Shown: positions 1 through 12,113, counted from the first letter of the stretch. The stretch: DNA of 64,000 bases from Penium margaritaceum (GCA_023375785.1 SZWC01004683.1:57237-121236); one strand, 5' to 3'. Program-made: numbers and translations. Notes: generated by a model from the letters alone, not told the origin.

Positions 1-3000
1 TCCTAGCAATGCCTCGGCAATGCCTGACAATGCCTGGCAATGCCTAGACAATGCCTAGCGATGCCTAGGAAATGCCTGGCAATGCCTAGGCAATGTTTAG
101 GTAATGTCTGGCAATGCCTGCACAACGCCTGGCAATGCCTGGTAATGCCTGGGCAATGCCTGGCAATAGGTGGCAATGCCTAGACAATACCTGGCAATGC
201 CTGGGCAATGATGGCCATGCGTGGTCACTGCCCGGCAATGCTAGGCAATGCATGGCAAGGCCTGGGCAATGGCTGGCAATGCCTGGCAATGCTTGCGGAA
301 TGCTTGGGCAATGCCTGGCAATGCGTGGCAATGCCTGGAAATGCCTAGACGATGCCTGGCAATGCCTGGTAATACCTGGGTAATGCCTGGCAATGCGTGG
401 GCAATGCCTGGGTAACTCCTGGCAATGTCAGGCAATGCCAAGACAATGCCTGGTAATGCCAAGCAATGCCAGGACAATGCCTGGAAATGCCTGGGCAATG
501 CTTGCAATTCCTGGGCAATGCCTGGAAATGCTAGGCAATGCGTGGGAATGCCTAGGAAATGCCTGGCAATGCCTAGGCAATGATTGGCAATGCCCGGCAA
601 TGCCTGAGCAATGCATGAACAATGCATGGCAATGCCTAGGGAATGCTTGGGAAATGCCTGGAGAATGCCTGGCAATGCGTGGACAATGCCTGGCAATGCC
701 TGGGAAATGCCTGGCAATGCCTAGGCAATGCCTGGAAATGCCTGGGTAATGCCTGGCAATGCTAAGAAATGCGTGGACAATGCCTGGCAATGCCTGGGCA
801 ATGGCTGCAATGCCTGGCAATGCTAGCCAATGCCTGGCAATGCCTTGGTAATGCCTGTCAATGCCTGGCAATGCCTCGGCAATGCCTGGCAATGCCTGGC
901 AATACTTGGCAATGCCTGGCAATGCCTGGCAATGCTCAGCAATACCTGGCAGTGCCTGGACAATGTCTGGCAATGATAGGCAATGCCTGGCAATGCCTAC
1001 GCAATGCCAGACAATGCCTGGCAATGCCTGGGAAATGCCTTGCAATGCCTGGGCAATGCATGGCAATGCCTGACAATGCCTTGCAATGCCTGGACAATGC
1101 CCGACAATGCCTAGGCAATGTCTCGCAATGCCTGGACAATGCTTGGCAATGCCTGGCAATGATTAGGCAATGCCAGGCAATGCCTGGCAACGCCTGGACA
1201 ATGCCAGGCAATGCCTGGGCAATGCCTCGCAATGCCTTGGCAATGCTTGGCAATGCCTGGGCAATGCTAGGCAATGCCTGGACAATACCTTGCAATGCTT
1301 GGCAATGCTTGGCAATGTTTGGGATATGCCTGGCAATACCTGGAAATGCTTGGGCAATGTCTGGTAATGCTAGGCAATGCCAGGCAATGTCTAGGCAATG
1401 CTTGGCAATGCCTGGACAATGCTTGGGGATAGCCTGGTAATGCTTGAAAATGCCTGGAAATGTTTGGCAATGCCTAGCAATGCCTGAGCAATGCCTGTCA
1501 ATGCCTAGGAAATGCTTGGCAATGCTAGGCAATGCCTAGCAATACCTGGGCAATACCTTGCAATGCTACGCAATGCCTGACATTGTCTGGCAATGCTTGG
1601 GCAATGCCTGGTAATGCCTAGCAATGCCTGGCAATGCCTGGACCATGCCTCGCAATGCCTGGGCAATGCTTGGCAATGCCTGGACAATGCCTGGAAATGC
1701 CTAGCAATGCCTGGCAATGCTAGGACAATGCCTGGCAATGCTAGGTAATGCCTGACAATGCCTGGGCAATGCCTCGCAATGCTTGGCAATGCCTGTGCAA
1801 TGCATGGGAATGCTTGGCAATGCCTGGAAATACCTAGGCAATGCCTAGCAATGCCTGGAAATGGTTTGTAATGCCTGAAAAATGCCTAGCAATGCCTGGG
1901 CAATGCCTAGCAATGCCTGGACAATGCCTGGCAATGCTAGGCATTGTCTCGACAATGCCTGTTAATGCCTGGCAATGCCTCGGCAATGCCTGGCAATGCC
2001 TGGCAATGCGTGGCAATGCCTTGCAATGCCTGGAAATGGCTGGTAATTCCAGGCAATGCCTGGACAATGCCCGGTAATGCCTGGCCATGCCTGGGCAATG
2101 CGTGGTAATGCTAGGCAATGCCTGGCAATATCGGGGGATAGCTTGGCAATGCCTATGCAATGCTTTGCAATGCCTGGCAATGCCTGGACTATGCCTAGCA
2201 TTGCTTGGCAATGCCTCGCAATGCGTGGAAAATGCCTGGCAATGCCAGAAAATGCCTGGGCAATGCCTCACAATGCCTGGCAATGCTTGGCAATGCCTCG
2301 CCAATGCCTGGCAATGCCTGGGCAATGCATGGACAATGCCTGGCAATGCCTGGAAAATGCCTGGCAATGCCTGGAAATGCCTGGGCAATGCCTGGAAATG
2401 CCTGGCAATGCATGGGCAATGCCTGGTAAGGCCTGGGCAATGCCTGACAATGCCTGGGCAATGCCTGGCAATGCTAGGCAATGGCTGGAAACGCTAGGCA
2501 ATGCATGGCAATGCCTGGGCAATGCCTAGCAATGCCTAAGCAATGCCTGGAAATGCCTTGGCAATGCCTGGCAATGCCTGGCAATGCCTTGACAATGCCC
2601 GACAATGCGTGGGCGATGCCTCGCAATGCCTGGCGATGCCTGGCAATGCCTAGCAATGCCTAACAATGCCTCGCCAATGCCTGGTAATGCTTGGCAATGA
2701 CTGAACAATGCCTGGCAATGCTAGAAAATGCCTGACAATGCCAAGGCAGTGCCGGGCAATGCCTATGCAATACGTAGCAATGCTTGGAAATGCCCGGGCA
2801 ATGCATGGCAATGCCTGGCAATGCCAGGACAATGGCCGGCAGTGCCTGGCAATGCCTGGGCAATACCTGACAATGCCTGGACAATGACTGGCAATGCCTG
2901 GCAATGCCTGGGCAATGCCTGGCAATGCCTGGGCAATGCCTAGCAATGCTCGGCAATGCCTCGCAATGCTTCGGCAATGGCTGGTAATGCTAGGCAATGC

Positions 3001-5329
3001 CTGGCAATGCTTGGACAATGCCTCGCAATGCCTAGCAATGCCTAGGCAATGCCTGGCAATGCTTGGCAATGCCCGAACAATGCCTGGCAATGCGTAGCAG
3101 CCTGTAGACAAAGCCTAGCAAAGCTTGGGAAGTGCCTGGCAATGCCTCGCAATGCCTGGACAATGCCTGGCAACGCCTTGCAATGCCTGGCAATGCGTGG
3201 CAAAGCTTGGCAATGCCTGACAGTGCCTGGGAAATGCCTGACAATGCCTTGCAATGCCTAGGCAATGCCTTGCAATGCCTTGGAAATGCCTTGCAATGCT
3301 AGGCAATGCCTGGCAATGCCTGGACAATGCCTCGCAATGCCGATGTAATGCATAGCAATGTGTGGCAATGCTTGGGTAATGTCTGGCAATGCTTGGATAA
3401 TATCTAGCAATGCTTGGGTAATGTCTGGCAATGCTTGGGTAATGTCTGGAAATGCTTGAGTAATGTCTGGAAATGCTTGGGTAATACCTGACAATGCCTA
3501 GACATGCCTGGGCAATACCTGGCAATGCCTATGGAATGCCTGGAAATGCCTATGTAATGCCTAGTAGTGCGTGGCAATGCCTGGCAATGCCTGGTTATAT
3601 GGCTATGCCTGGAAAGTGCCTGGCAATGCCTGGGAAGTACCTGGCAATGCCTGGAAATGCCTGGATAATGCCTGGCAATGCCTCGTAATGCCTGGAAATG
3701 CCTGGGCAATGCGTGGCAATGCTAGGAAATGCCCGGGCAATGCCTGGCAATGCTACGTAATGCTTGGCAATGCCTGTCAATGCTTGGACGATGCCTCGCA
3801 ATGCCCTGCAATGCCTGGACAATGCCTGGCAATGCCTGGGCAATGCTTGGCAATGCCTGGGCAATGCCTAGCAATGCCTAGCAATGCCTTGCAATGCAAG
3901 GGCAATGCCAGGCAATGCTAGGTTATGCTTGACAATGCCTGGGCAATGCCTCGCAATGCCTCGCAATGCCTGGCAATGCCTGTGCAATTCCTGGAATTGT
4001 TGGCAATGCCTGGCAATGCCTTGGAAATGCTTGGCAATGCTTGGCAATTCCTGGAAAATGCCTGGCAATGCCTGGGGAATGCTTGGCAATGCCTAGGCAA
4101 TGCCCGGCAATGCCCTGTAATGCCTGGATAATGCCTCGCAATGCCTGGACAATGCCTGGCAATGCGTGGAAAATGCCTGGCAATGCCTAGAAATACCTAG
4201 GTTATGCCTCGAAATGCCTAGCAATGCCTGGACAATGCCTAGCACTGCCTAGGCAATGTCTGGCAATGCCTGGCTATGCCTGGGTAATGCCTAGCACTGC
4301 CTAGGCAATGCCTGGAAATGCCTGGCAATGCCTGGCAATGCATGGCAATGCCTGGCAATGCTAGGCAATGCTTGAAAATTCCTGGGCAATGCCTAACAAT
4401 GCCTAGGTAATGCGTGGCAATGCTTGGGCAATGCCTGGCAATGCTAGGAAACGCCTGGCAATGCATGGACGATGCCTGGCAATGCCAGGCAATGCCTGGC
4501 AATGCCTGGGAAAGCCTGGAAATGCCTGGCCATGCCTCGGTAATGCCTGGCAATGCCTGGCAATGCCCAGGCAAGGCCTGGCAATGCTAGACAATGCCTG
4601 GCAATGCCTAGGCAGTGCGTGGCAATGCCTATGCAATACGTAGCAATGCTTGGAAATGCCTGGGCAATGCCTAGCAATGCCTGGGCAATGCTTGGCAATA
4701 CCTGGGCAATGCCTGGCAATGCCTGGGCAATTTTGTGGCAATGCCTGGGCAACGCCTTGCAATGCCTGGTAATGCCTGGCAGTACCTAGGCAATGCCTGG
4801 CAATGCCTCGTCAATGCCTGACAATGCCTCGGCAATGTCTGGCAATGCTAGGCAATGCCTGGCAATGCTTGGACAATGCCTGGCAATGCCTAGCAATGCC
4901 TAGGAAATGCCTGGCAATGCCTAGAAATGCATGGGCAATGCCTGGCAATGCGTAGCAATGCCTAGACAATGCCTGGAAATTCCTTGGCAATGCCTGTTAA
5001 TGCCTGGGCAATGCTAGGCAATGCTAGGCAATGCCTGGGCAATGCCTGGCAATGCTAGGCAATGCCTGGGAAGCCCTGGAAAGTGCCTGGTAATGCCTGT
5101 CAATGCCTGGGCAATGCCCGGCAATGCCTAGCAATGCCTGGGAATGCCTGGCAATGCCTGGAAAATGCCTGGCAATGCCTGGGCAATGCCTCGTTATGCT
5201 AGTCAGTGCCTGGCAATGCTTGGACAATGCCTGGCAATGCCTATACAATGCCTAGAAATGTCTGGTAATGCTTGGGAAATGCCCGGCAATGCCTGGTAAT
5301 GCCTAGATAATGCCAGGCAATGCCTGGGC
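1..5329. repeat. 10/11-bp minisatellite, block 1
   Basis: Continuous head-to-tail copies of a short unit with core CAATGCCTGG. Copies of 10 bp (ending GGC) and 11 bp (ending GGGC or GGAC) are mixed. Common variants are TAATGCCTGG, CAATGCCTAG, CAATGCTTGG and CAACGCCTGG. No unique sequence of gene length is present. The unit has no stop codon in many phases, so long open frames arise on both strands (Met-Pro-Gly-Asn-Ala-Trp-like on plus, His-Cys-Pro-Gly-Ile-Ala-like on minus). These have no initiation context or domain and are not genes. The block ends exactly where LTR element A begins. Confidence 0.97.
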
Positions 5330-5983
5330 TGTCAGAATAAGGAAGATGACCACACCCAGCTGGGGACATTTCTCATCTCATGCATGTCCTGCGCTCTCAG
5401 TCACGGTTCATCTCCAGGAAGAACCACCTTGGTCATACCCATCACGCACTGTTGTGGGCAATAAGCTGACCAACGGTTAGTACCTCGATCAATGGCTACC
5501 CTACCGAGTGATCCCCTAATAAGCGGTAGCACCGCAAGCGCGTCCGGCTAGCGCCCAAGAAGCCGTCAACACTGTATTTTTATCTTATTCTGTTGTATAT
5601 ACGGAGGATGTTCATTCCCTCCGAGGCTTAACCAGAACAGTTCTATCCATCTTGTTCCCCTTTGGTTCCGCGGCTTTGCCGTCGTGTTCTCGCTCTGCTT
5701 GCTCCTCGCTCCTACTTCCTTTGCCAATCATTCCCCGCTCACCTCTCTTCACTTTGTCACCCTTCGCTCAAGCACGCATCAACCCGAGACTCCGACTTTC
5801 TCTCACTCAGCTCCTGTCTACCTCGCATCCTCAGTGCCGCGCCTCTCTCCACGCTCTCCGACTAACTCCTTGGGACATCGCATGCCGATTCACTTCCGTC
5901 ATCCACTGACGTGCTTGTGCATGGTCCCATTGCTTCTGACTGCTTCTGCTATTACCGTCTATGCTCATTTCATTCTTTTGACA
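5330..5983 (+). repeat. 5' LTR of element A
   Basis: 654 bp, TG...CA termini, with a same-length partner at 8321-8974. It starts inside a minisatellite unit and ends directly before the primer-binding site. It contains a TATATA motif and a pyrimidine-rich 3' third. Confidence 0.95.
5596..5601 (+). promoter_or_regulatory. Putative TATA box in the 5' LTR of A
   Basis: TATATA within TTGTATATACGGAGG, about 266 bp into the LTR. The motif is kept in the 3' LTR at 8587-8592. Its place is plausible for the U3/R promoter of an LTR retrotransposon; the transcription start is not demonstrated. Confidence 0.5.
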
Positions 5984-5995
5984 TGGTATCAGAGC
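5984..5995 (+). other. Primer-binding site (initiator Met tRNA) of A
   Basis: TGGTATCAGAGC lies directly after the LTR terminal CA. This is the classic complement of the 3' end of plant initiator-Met tRNA, used by Ty1/Copia elements to prime minus-strand synthesis. Confidence 0.93.
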
Positions 5996-6450
5996 ATCAG
6001 GCAACATCACCTGGTGTCCAGTGACCCCGTCATCCCTCTGCCGCCACCACCGCTTTGCTTTCCTGATCTATACTCCTCTGCCGCTGCTGCTGCCACCCCG
6101 CGTGTCTTCGTTTTGTCAGCAGCTCCGTCTGGATTGCTCCTCCTGCTGGAGTGACGACTCGTTCTCTTGATCAAACCCTGCACCCACTCCGCACCCGTGG
6201 TGAACGATCGGTGACTCGTCAACAACAGCCGCAAGCAGCTCTCAATCCGTCGACTATTGTCATCTTCCAGGAAGCTTCCTACCACATGTCATCTACCGCT
6301 CCTTCGTCCTCTCAGCAGTCGCAAGCGTTTTCTTCCTTCTCGGCCACTCCATCTACCTCATCTGCTCCATCCGGCCCTCCTACATCAGATCCTTCACCGT
6401 CATCGCCTCGAGCCGCGCCTTTGCACCGCCTTCTCGCGTCGTTAGCAACT

Positions 6451-6680
6451 GCATGCCTTCTGCCGTCAGGAAATCGGACACCGCCAGTCTTCTTGCTCCC
6501 ATTGCGAGCCAACTGGGGAACAAGCCGTCACTCTCCTGACATCCACGGATCGGCATCACTGCTTATCTCACGACTACCTCTACTGCAGATGACTGCCTCT
6601 CGTTGTCAGGATAATGGACACCACCAGTCTTCCTACTCACGCTTCGAGCCAACTGGGGAACAAGCCGTAACTCTCTTGAC
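6451..6680 (+). repeat. Diverged direct duplication of about 90 bp inside A
   Basis: Two related segments, 6451-6541 and 6593-6680, share GTCAGGA, GGACACC, CCAGTCTTC and the stretch GAGCCAACTGGGGAACAAGC. The second looks like a tandem duplicate separated by about 50 bp. No function can be assigned. Confidence 0.75.
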
Positions 6681-6929
6681 AACAGAGCAACAGGATGCTT
6701 TGTTCGCGCCCACTGTTGCTTCGCCATCCTCCTCCTACTACGACTCCTTCATCACTTCCGTTTTTCTTCCTTCGCCTCACCATCAGCATCGTCACCAGCC
6801 TCCTCTCCATCAGCCTCCACACGTCCTATTCACCCTCCGCCTCCTCAAGCCTGCCTTCGCATCAGCTTCCTCTCAGCTTCCTCTGCCTCCTCCAACCGTC
6901 TCCCATCAGCTTCAGTTTCATCATCATCC

Positions 6930-7620
6930 GCATCGTTCTACAGCGCACGTGGTTCCACCCCTGCGCCCACTTAGCCAATCAGTTGCCTCCGCCGCCATCC
7001 GTTCCTCCGCTCCCACATCGTCCTCCGCTCGGCACAAGGATCCGCCCGGTCGCATTGCCCGTCTCGCGATGACCTGCGCCCACGCTGAAACTTCCGCAGC
7101 GCACGAGGTTTCGCCCCTGCGCCCACGCCTTCCTCATCAGCTTCTGCCTTCATCATCAGCATCTGCGGCCAGCACAAGGACCTGCACGAGCTAGCTGTCC
7201 GCTTCGCAGCAGCCTGCACCCACGCCGGTAGCAGATTTCTCACGACGCATTGGCTCTCGCCTTCCCCTTGCCGCATTCTACTCCTCTATCCTGCAGCGTA
7301 CGTGGTTTTGCCCCTACGCCCACTCCATCATTAGTCACTTCTCCGCCATCATCTGCTTTTGACATCGTGCTCTGCACACAGATCTGCCCGGTCGAACCGC
7401 CAATCTCGCGGCGACCTGCGCCCATGCCGATCTCTCTGCAGCACACGCGGTTTTGCTCCTTCGCCCACTCCATCACCGTTATCCCTCCTCATTTTTTCAT
7501 CAGCTTCGCTCATCCACTCGACACGCGGACCTGCCCGATCGCATCGCCTGTAGTGCGCCGACCTGCAGCCATGCTAAACCTTCCTCTGTGCATGCGGTTT
7601 CACCCCTGTGCCCAGTCTGT
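6930..7620 (+). repeat. Degenerate tandem repeats in the leader of A
   Basis: About five diverged copies of a 140-200 bp unit. They can be followed by the motif GCACGNGGTTTCNCCCCTGC and relatives near 6944, 7100, 7299, 7441 and 7589, and by GACCTGCGCCCAYGC near 7070, 7411 and 7560. Ser/Pro/His-rich open frames cross this region, including one over 6151-7194, but they show no domain and are best read as by-products of the C-rich repeat. Confidence 0.7.
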
Positions 7621-7766
7621 CAGCATCCGCTCCTCCGCCATCATCCACCTCAGTCATCCTTGCGCCTTGCTGCACAGCAGATTGCACTCACCCTGGCAGC
7701 AGCTCCCTCGAGGTGCTTTGAACTTCATCCTCCCCGTAGGGCACACCTTCTTCAATCACAATCATC

Positions 7767-8291
7767 ATGCCACCGGTCAATCCTTGGAGACGGGAACTTT
7801 CCAACATCCCCATGCTCTACTTCACCGCACAAGGTCAACACAATCATGAAGATTGGTTCACCCACTTCCACCACGAACTCAACAACCTCTTCCAGGGACA
7901 AGGATGGTTTGATGACTTCATACACTTCCGTCCCTTCAGAGGCCGTGTTCGAGCAGACTTTCCCACCAGCGCCAGCCTGCAACACTACTGGGATGTTTGG
8001 TTCATGTTTGAAGGCATCATCCACATGCTCCTTTACCTTACCACTGACACAGCTTTTCACGCAATTCTCAAACTACATGATCCTCGGACAGAGGTCCTCC
8101 AAGATGTGTTCACCACTATTGCACAGCGATGTTCTCATGGGTTGCCCCAGCACCTCTATCACCTGCGCACCAACAGACCTCGCCGGCTGACAATTAACCA
8201 AGTTCCTCGACCGCCTCCTCAACCTCGTCTTTCCTCCCTACCTCTTCCAACAGTTTCAAGGAAACCAACACCACCAGGATCCCCTCCTTAA
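7767..8291 (+). CDS. Possible gag-like remnant of element A
   Basis: A 174-residue frame starting at ATG and ending 29 bp before the 3' LTR. Residues 1-130 contain aromatic- and acidic-rich segments such as EDWFTHFHHELNNLF, then HYWDVWFMFEGI and PRTEVLQDVFTTIAQR. The spacing and Trp/Leu pattern recall the UBN2/DUF4219-type gag of Copia elements, where an early Trp is followed by helices and a 'W..L...F' stretch. The last 45 residues are Pro-rich and basic. No zinc knuckle, protease or integrase follows. The resemblance is a pattern match by eye and it could be a chance frame. If real, A would be of the type that codes only for gag. Confidence 0.4.
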   Translation: MPPVNPWRRELSNIPMLYFTAQGQHNHEDWFTHFHHELNNLFQGQGWFDDFIHFRPFRGRVRADFPTSASLQHYWDVWFMFEGIIHMLLYLTTDTAFHAILKLHDPRTEVLQDVFTTIAQRCSHGLPQHLYHLRTNRPRRLTINQVPRPPPQPRLSSLPLPTVSRKPTPPGSPP

Positions 8292-8320
8292 CCTTCCAGG
8301 GTGGTCATCTTCACGAGGGA

Positions 8321-8974
8321 TGTCAGAATAAGGAAGATGACCACACCCAGCTGGGGAAATTTCTCATCTCTTGCATATCCTGCGCCCTCAGTCACGGTTC
8401 ATCTCCAGGAAGAACCACCTCGGTTATACCCATCACGCACCGTTGTCGATAATAAACTGACCAACGGTTAGTACCTCGATCAACGGCTACCCTACCGAGT
8501 GATCCCCAAATAAGTGGTAGCACCGCAGGCGCGTCCGGCTAGCGCCGAAGAAGCCGTTAACACTGTGGTTTTATCTTATTCTATTGTATATACGGAGGAT
8601 ATTCATTCCCTCTGAGGCTTAACCAGAACAGTTTTATCCATCCTGTTCCCCTTTGGTTCCTCGGCTTTGCCGCCGTGTTCTTGCTCTGCTCGCTCCTTGC
8701 TACCACTGCCTTCGCCAATCATTCCCCGCTCACCTCTCTTCGCTTTGTCATCCTTCGCTCAAGCACGCATCAACCCAAGACTTCGACTTTCTCTCACTCA
8801 GCTCCTGTCTACCTCGCATCCTCAATGCCGCGCCTCTCTCCACGCTCTCCGACTAACTCCTCGAGACATCGCACACCACTTCACTTCCGTCATCCGCTGA
8901 CGTGCTTGTGCATGGTCCCATCGCTTCTGCCTGCTTCTGCTGTTACCGTCTATGCTCATTTCATTCTTCTGACA
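8321..8974 (+). repeat. 3' LTR of element A
   Basis: 654 bp, TGTCAG...TGACA, collinear with 5330-5983. The short polypurine tract GAGGGA (8315-8320) abuts it. Minisatellite resumes at 8975. Confidence 0.95.
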
Positions 8975-11034
8975 TGGAAAATACCTGGCAATGCCTCGAA
9001 AATGCCCAGAAATGCCTATGTAATGCCTAGCAATACGTGGTAATGCCTGGCAATGCCTGGCAATGCCTGGCAATGCCTGGACAATGCCTAGCAATGCCTG
9101 GGCGATGCCTAGCAATGCCTTGCAATGCTTGGGCAATGCCTGGTAATGCCTGGCAATGCCTGGGAAATGCCTGGCAACGCCTGGACAATGCGTGGCAATG
9201 CCTGGAAAATGCCTGGGTAATGCCTGGCAATGCCTGTCAATACCTGGGAAATGTTTGGCAATGCTTGGCAATGCCTGGAAATGCTTGGGCAATGCCTGGC
9301 AATGCCTAGCAATGCCTGAACAATGCTTGGCAATGCCTAACAATGCCTTGCAATGATTGGGCAATGCCTGGCAATGCGTAGCAATGCTTGGACAATGCCT
9401 CGCAATGCCTGGGCAATGTCCGGCAATGCCTGGGCAATGCCCGGCAATGCTAGGCAATTCCGCTAATACCTGAGCAATGTTTGGCAATGCTTAGCAATGC
9501 CTGGGCAATACTTGACAATGCCTGGCAATGCCTAGCAATGCATGGCAATGCCTGGGTAATGCCTAGCAATGCCTAGCAATGCCTAGACAATGCCTCGCAA
9601 TGCAAGGCAATGCTTGGTAATGCCTGGACAATGCCTGGAAATGCCTATGCATAGCCTAGCAATGTCTGGAAATGCGTGGACAATGCCTAACAATGCCTAC
9701 CAATGCCTAGCAATGCCTGGACAAGTCCTGCCAATGCCTGGGTAATGCTTTGCAAGGCCTAAGCAATGCCTGACACTGCCAGGCAATGCCTTGACAATGC
9801 CTGACAACGCCTGGCAATGCATGGACAATGCTTAGGTAATTCTTGGCAATGCCTTGGTAATGCGTGGCAATGCTTGGCAATGCCTGGGCTATGCGGGGTA
9901 ATGCCTGGCAATGCCTGGGTAATGCCTGGTAATGCCTGGTAATGCTAGGCAATGCCTGGCAATGCCTTGGCAATGCCTTGGCAATGCCTAGTAATGCCTA
10001 GCAATGCCTGGGCAATGCCTGGCAATGCCTGGGAAATGCCTGGCAATGCCAAGCAATGCCTGGCAATGCCTGGGTAATGCCTGGCAATGCCAGGGCATTG
10101 CCTGGGCAATGCCTAGCAATGCCTGTGCAATACCTGGCAATGCCTGGCAATGCCTGGACAATGTCTGGAAATGCTAGGCAACACCGGACAATGCTTGGGT
10201 TATGCCTTGCAATGCCTAGCAATGCCAGGGTAGTGCCTGGAAATGCTTGGCAATGCTTGGCAATGCCCGCAAATCTTGGTAATGCCTGGGTAATGCCTGA
10301 CAACGCCTAGGAATGCCTGGGCATTACCTCGTAATGCTAGGCAATGCCTTGCAATGCGTGGGCAATGCCTGGGAATGCCTAGCAATGTCTGGCAATGCCT
10401 GGACAATGCCTGGCAAGGCCTTGCACTGCCTGGATAATTCCTGGCAATGCCTGGGCAATGCCTTGTAATGCCTAGCAATGCCTAGTAATGCCTGGAAAAT
10501 GCTTGGCAATGCGTGGCAATGCCTGGCAATGCCTGGCAATGCCTGGCAATGCCAGGTAATGCCTGGGCAGTGCTGGGCAATGCGTGGCAATGCCTGGGAA
10601 GTGCCTGACATTGCTTGGCAATGCCAGGCAATGCCTGGAAATGCCTGGATTATGGCTGGCAATGCCTGGCAATGCCTCGACAATGCCTTGTAATGCTAGG
10701 CAATGCTTGGCAATACCTTGCAATGCCTGGACAATGCATGGCAATGCTAGGCAATGTGCGGCAATGCCTGGCAATGCCTTGGCAATGCCTGGCAACGCCT
10801 GGCAATGCCTGGGCAATGCCTTGCTATGTTAGGCAATGCCTGGGCTATGCCTGGCAATACCTGGCAATGCCTGGGCAATACCTGGCAATGCCTGGCAATG
10901 CCTCGCAATATCTGGCAATGCCTGGGCAATGCCTGGACAATGCCTAGCAATGCATGGCAATACCTGGCAATGCTTGGACAATGCCTAGGAATGCCTGGGT
11001 AATGCGTGGCAATGCCTGGACAATGCCTTGGTAA
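8975..11034. repeat. 10/11-bp minisatellite, block 2
   Basis: Same unit and variants as block 1, resuming directly after the 3' LTR of element A and continuing to the start of element E. It is the middle part of what was once one array. No gene is seen. Confidence 0.97.
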
Positions 11035-11150
11035 TGTTGTTTATGCCCCTTTGGCCACTGCTATAGCTTAGCGGACAGGTTGGACATGCACTGCTCCCTT
11101 GGAGTAAGTCCCCCATACCTGGTTTGTGGTGCAAGTCCAAGCGAGACACC

Positions 11151-11219
11151 AGCAGTGTAGTGCAATGGATAGCACGTTGGACTTAGGGACAACAGTTCCT
11201 GCGTTCGAGCCTTGGTGAG
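11151..11219 (+). ncRNA. tRNA-Arg-like sequence in the left arm of E
   Basis: TAGTGCAATGG at 11158-11168 fits an RNA polymerase III A box, and GCGTTCGAGCC at 11201-11211 fits a B box. A perfect 4-bp D stem (GTGC/GCAC) encloses AATGGATA, and the following GTTGGACTT closely resembles nuclear tRNA-Arg (UCU type). The acceptor and T stems pair poorly, so it is not a working tRNA. It is either a tRNA-derived SINE head, a tRNA pseudogene or part of the LTR. It has the same orientation as the element and lies about 115 bp from its left end. Confidence 0.55.
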
Positions 11220-11482
11220 AGCAGGAAGGTTTTTGACCTTCCTGCACAGAGGAAGTTTCCTAGACATTTCTTCATGCATGAGGAGGATGTGCTACTTGGC
11301 GGTCAGTGGATTCGCCAATTGGCGAGCTGGTGAGGTGGTGAGGTGTGGCCACCCCCAAAAGTGCCACTACCCACACACCTTAGGTGCCAGGCCTAGGACT
11401 ATATGTACCAAGCTCATTCCTCATTCTAAACATACAATCTGGCCTTAGATGCTCCTCAAAGAGCCGTCCAACTAAGGAACAT

Positions 11483-11488
11483 TATAAA
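11483..11488 (+). promoter_or_regulatory. Putative TATA box in the left arm of E
   Basis: TATAAA in ACATTATAAAGAAGACAC, about 450 bp into the left arm and 630 bp before the gag start. It is a plausible LTR promoter element, but no second LTR exists to test conservation. Confidence 0.4.
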
Positions 11489-11807
11489 GAAGACACTGGT
11501 TGGTCTAAGCCCCAGGAGTTAGTCTCTGACTAGCACCTTGCGCGAAAGTGACCAAGTGTTAAGTGGACACAGTTGTTAGCAAGTGATTGCCTAGGAGCTG
11601 CTCAGTGTGGAACTGTGATCCTGAGGGTGATATCTTCTCCTAGCTGAAATGCTAGGAGCAGACGGCAGGTGCTATTGTGTCGGCCCTGTTTTCTAGTCCA
11701 TTCGCCTCAGGCCGGTTGACAAAGGGTTATGGGCCCACACTGACCAGTTGTAAGGAACGCTTTGCTGAACTCTGGTACGCTCTCTCCAGGTGCGCACACC
11801 GGCTCCA

Positions 11808-11956
11808 TCAGCTCCATCAGCTCCATCAGCCTCATCAGCTCCAACGGCTGGGTCTGCACTCAACACACAGGGATCAAGGACAAGCTCTACCCTTGGAGGC
11901 ACGACCCTTGTGTCCCAACCAGGACAAGCTCTGCCCTTGGAGGCAAGACCCTGGGT
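11808..11956 (+). repeat. Short tandem repeats in the leader of E
   Basis: First, 9-bp copies of CTCCATCAG with variants at about 11810-11845. Then a duplicated segment of about 34 bp, AGGACAAGCTCT-CCCTTGGAGGCA, at 11877-11911 and again 45 bp later at 11922-11956. They lie in the untranslated leader before gag. Confidence 0.75.
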
Positions 11957-12113
11957 GTGTTGGTGTAGATATCTTCTCTGTCTGCGGGTGAACATCGGCT
12001 GGAGGGGAAAGCAACGGATCTGCATCCTAAAACCGGTAGCAGACATCAGCTAACATCAGCCTACATCGGCCTCGACGCAGCAGAGAAGCGGGAAGTGGAT
12101 AAGGGCAACAAAA

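Larger units (their letters stand above)
5330..8974 (+). mobile_element. Non-autonomous LTR retrotransposon A (Copia-like primer site)
   Basis: A 3645-bp element inserted in the minisatellite. Two 654-bp LTRs (5330-5983 and 8321-8974) begin TGTCAG and end TGACA. The primer-binding site TGGTATCAGAGC follows the left LTR at once, and a short purine run GAGGGA precedes the right LTR. The 2.3-kb interior holds Ser/Pro-rich low-complexity frames, degenerate repeats and one gag-like frame, with no protease, integrase, RT or RNase H. The flanks are TGGGC on the left and TGGAA on the right, matching at only 3 of 5 bases, so the target duplication is eroded or absent. By eye the LTRs differ by roughly 7% over the first 250 bp, indicating an old insertion. 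It would have needed enzymes from another element. Confidence 0.93.

Noticed and set aside
1-5329. CRISPR-like array
   Set aside because: Units are directly adjacent with no unique spacers, and the genome is eukaryotic.
6151-7194. A 347-codon Ser/Pro-rich gene in element A
   Set aside because: It spans degenerate nucleotide repeats, has no domain, and overlapping frames of the same composition are open too.
5325-8979. A perfect target duplication for element A
   Set aside because: The flanks TGGGC and TGGAA match at only three of five bases, and any two minisatellite positions would share TGG.
12034-12045. CGGTAGCAGACA as the primer-binding site of element E
   Set aside because: It matches TGGTATCAGAGC at only 8 of 12 positions and no CA-ending LTR border precedes it; too weak to annotate.
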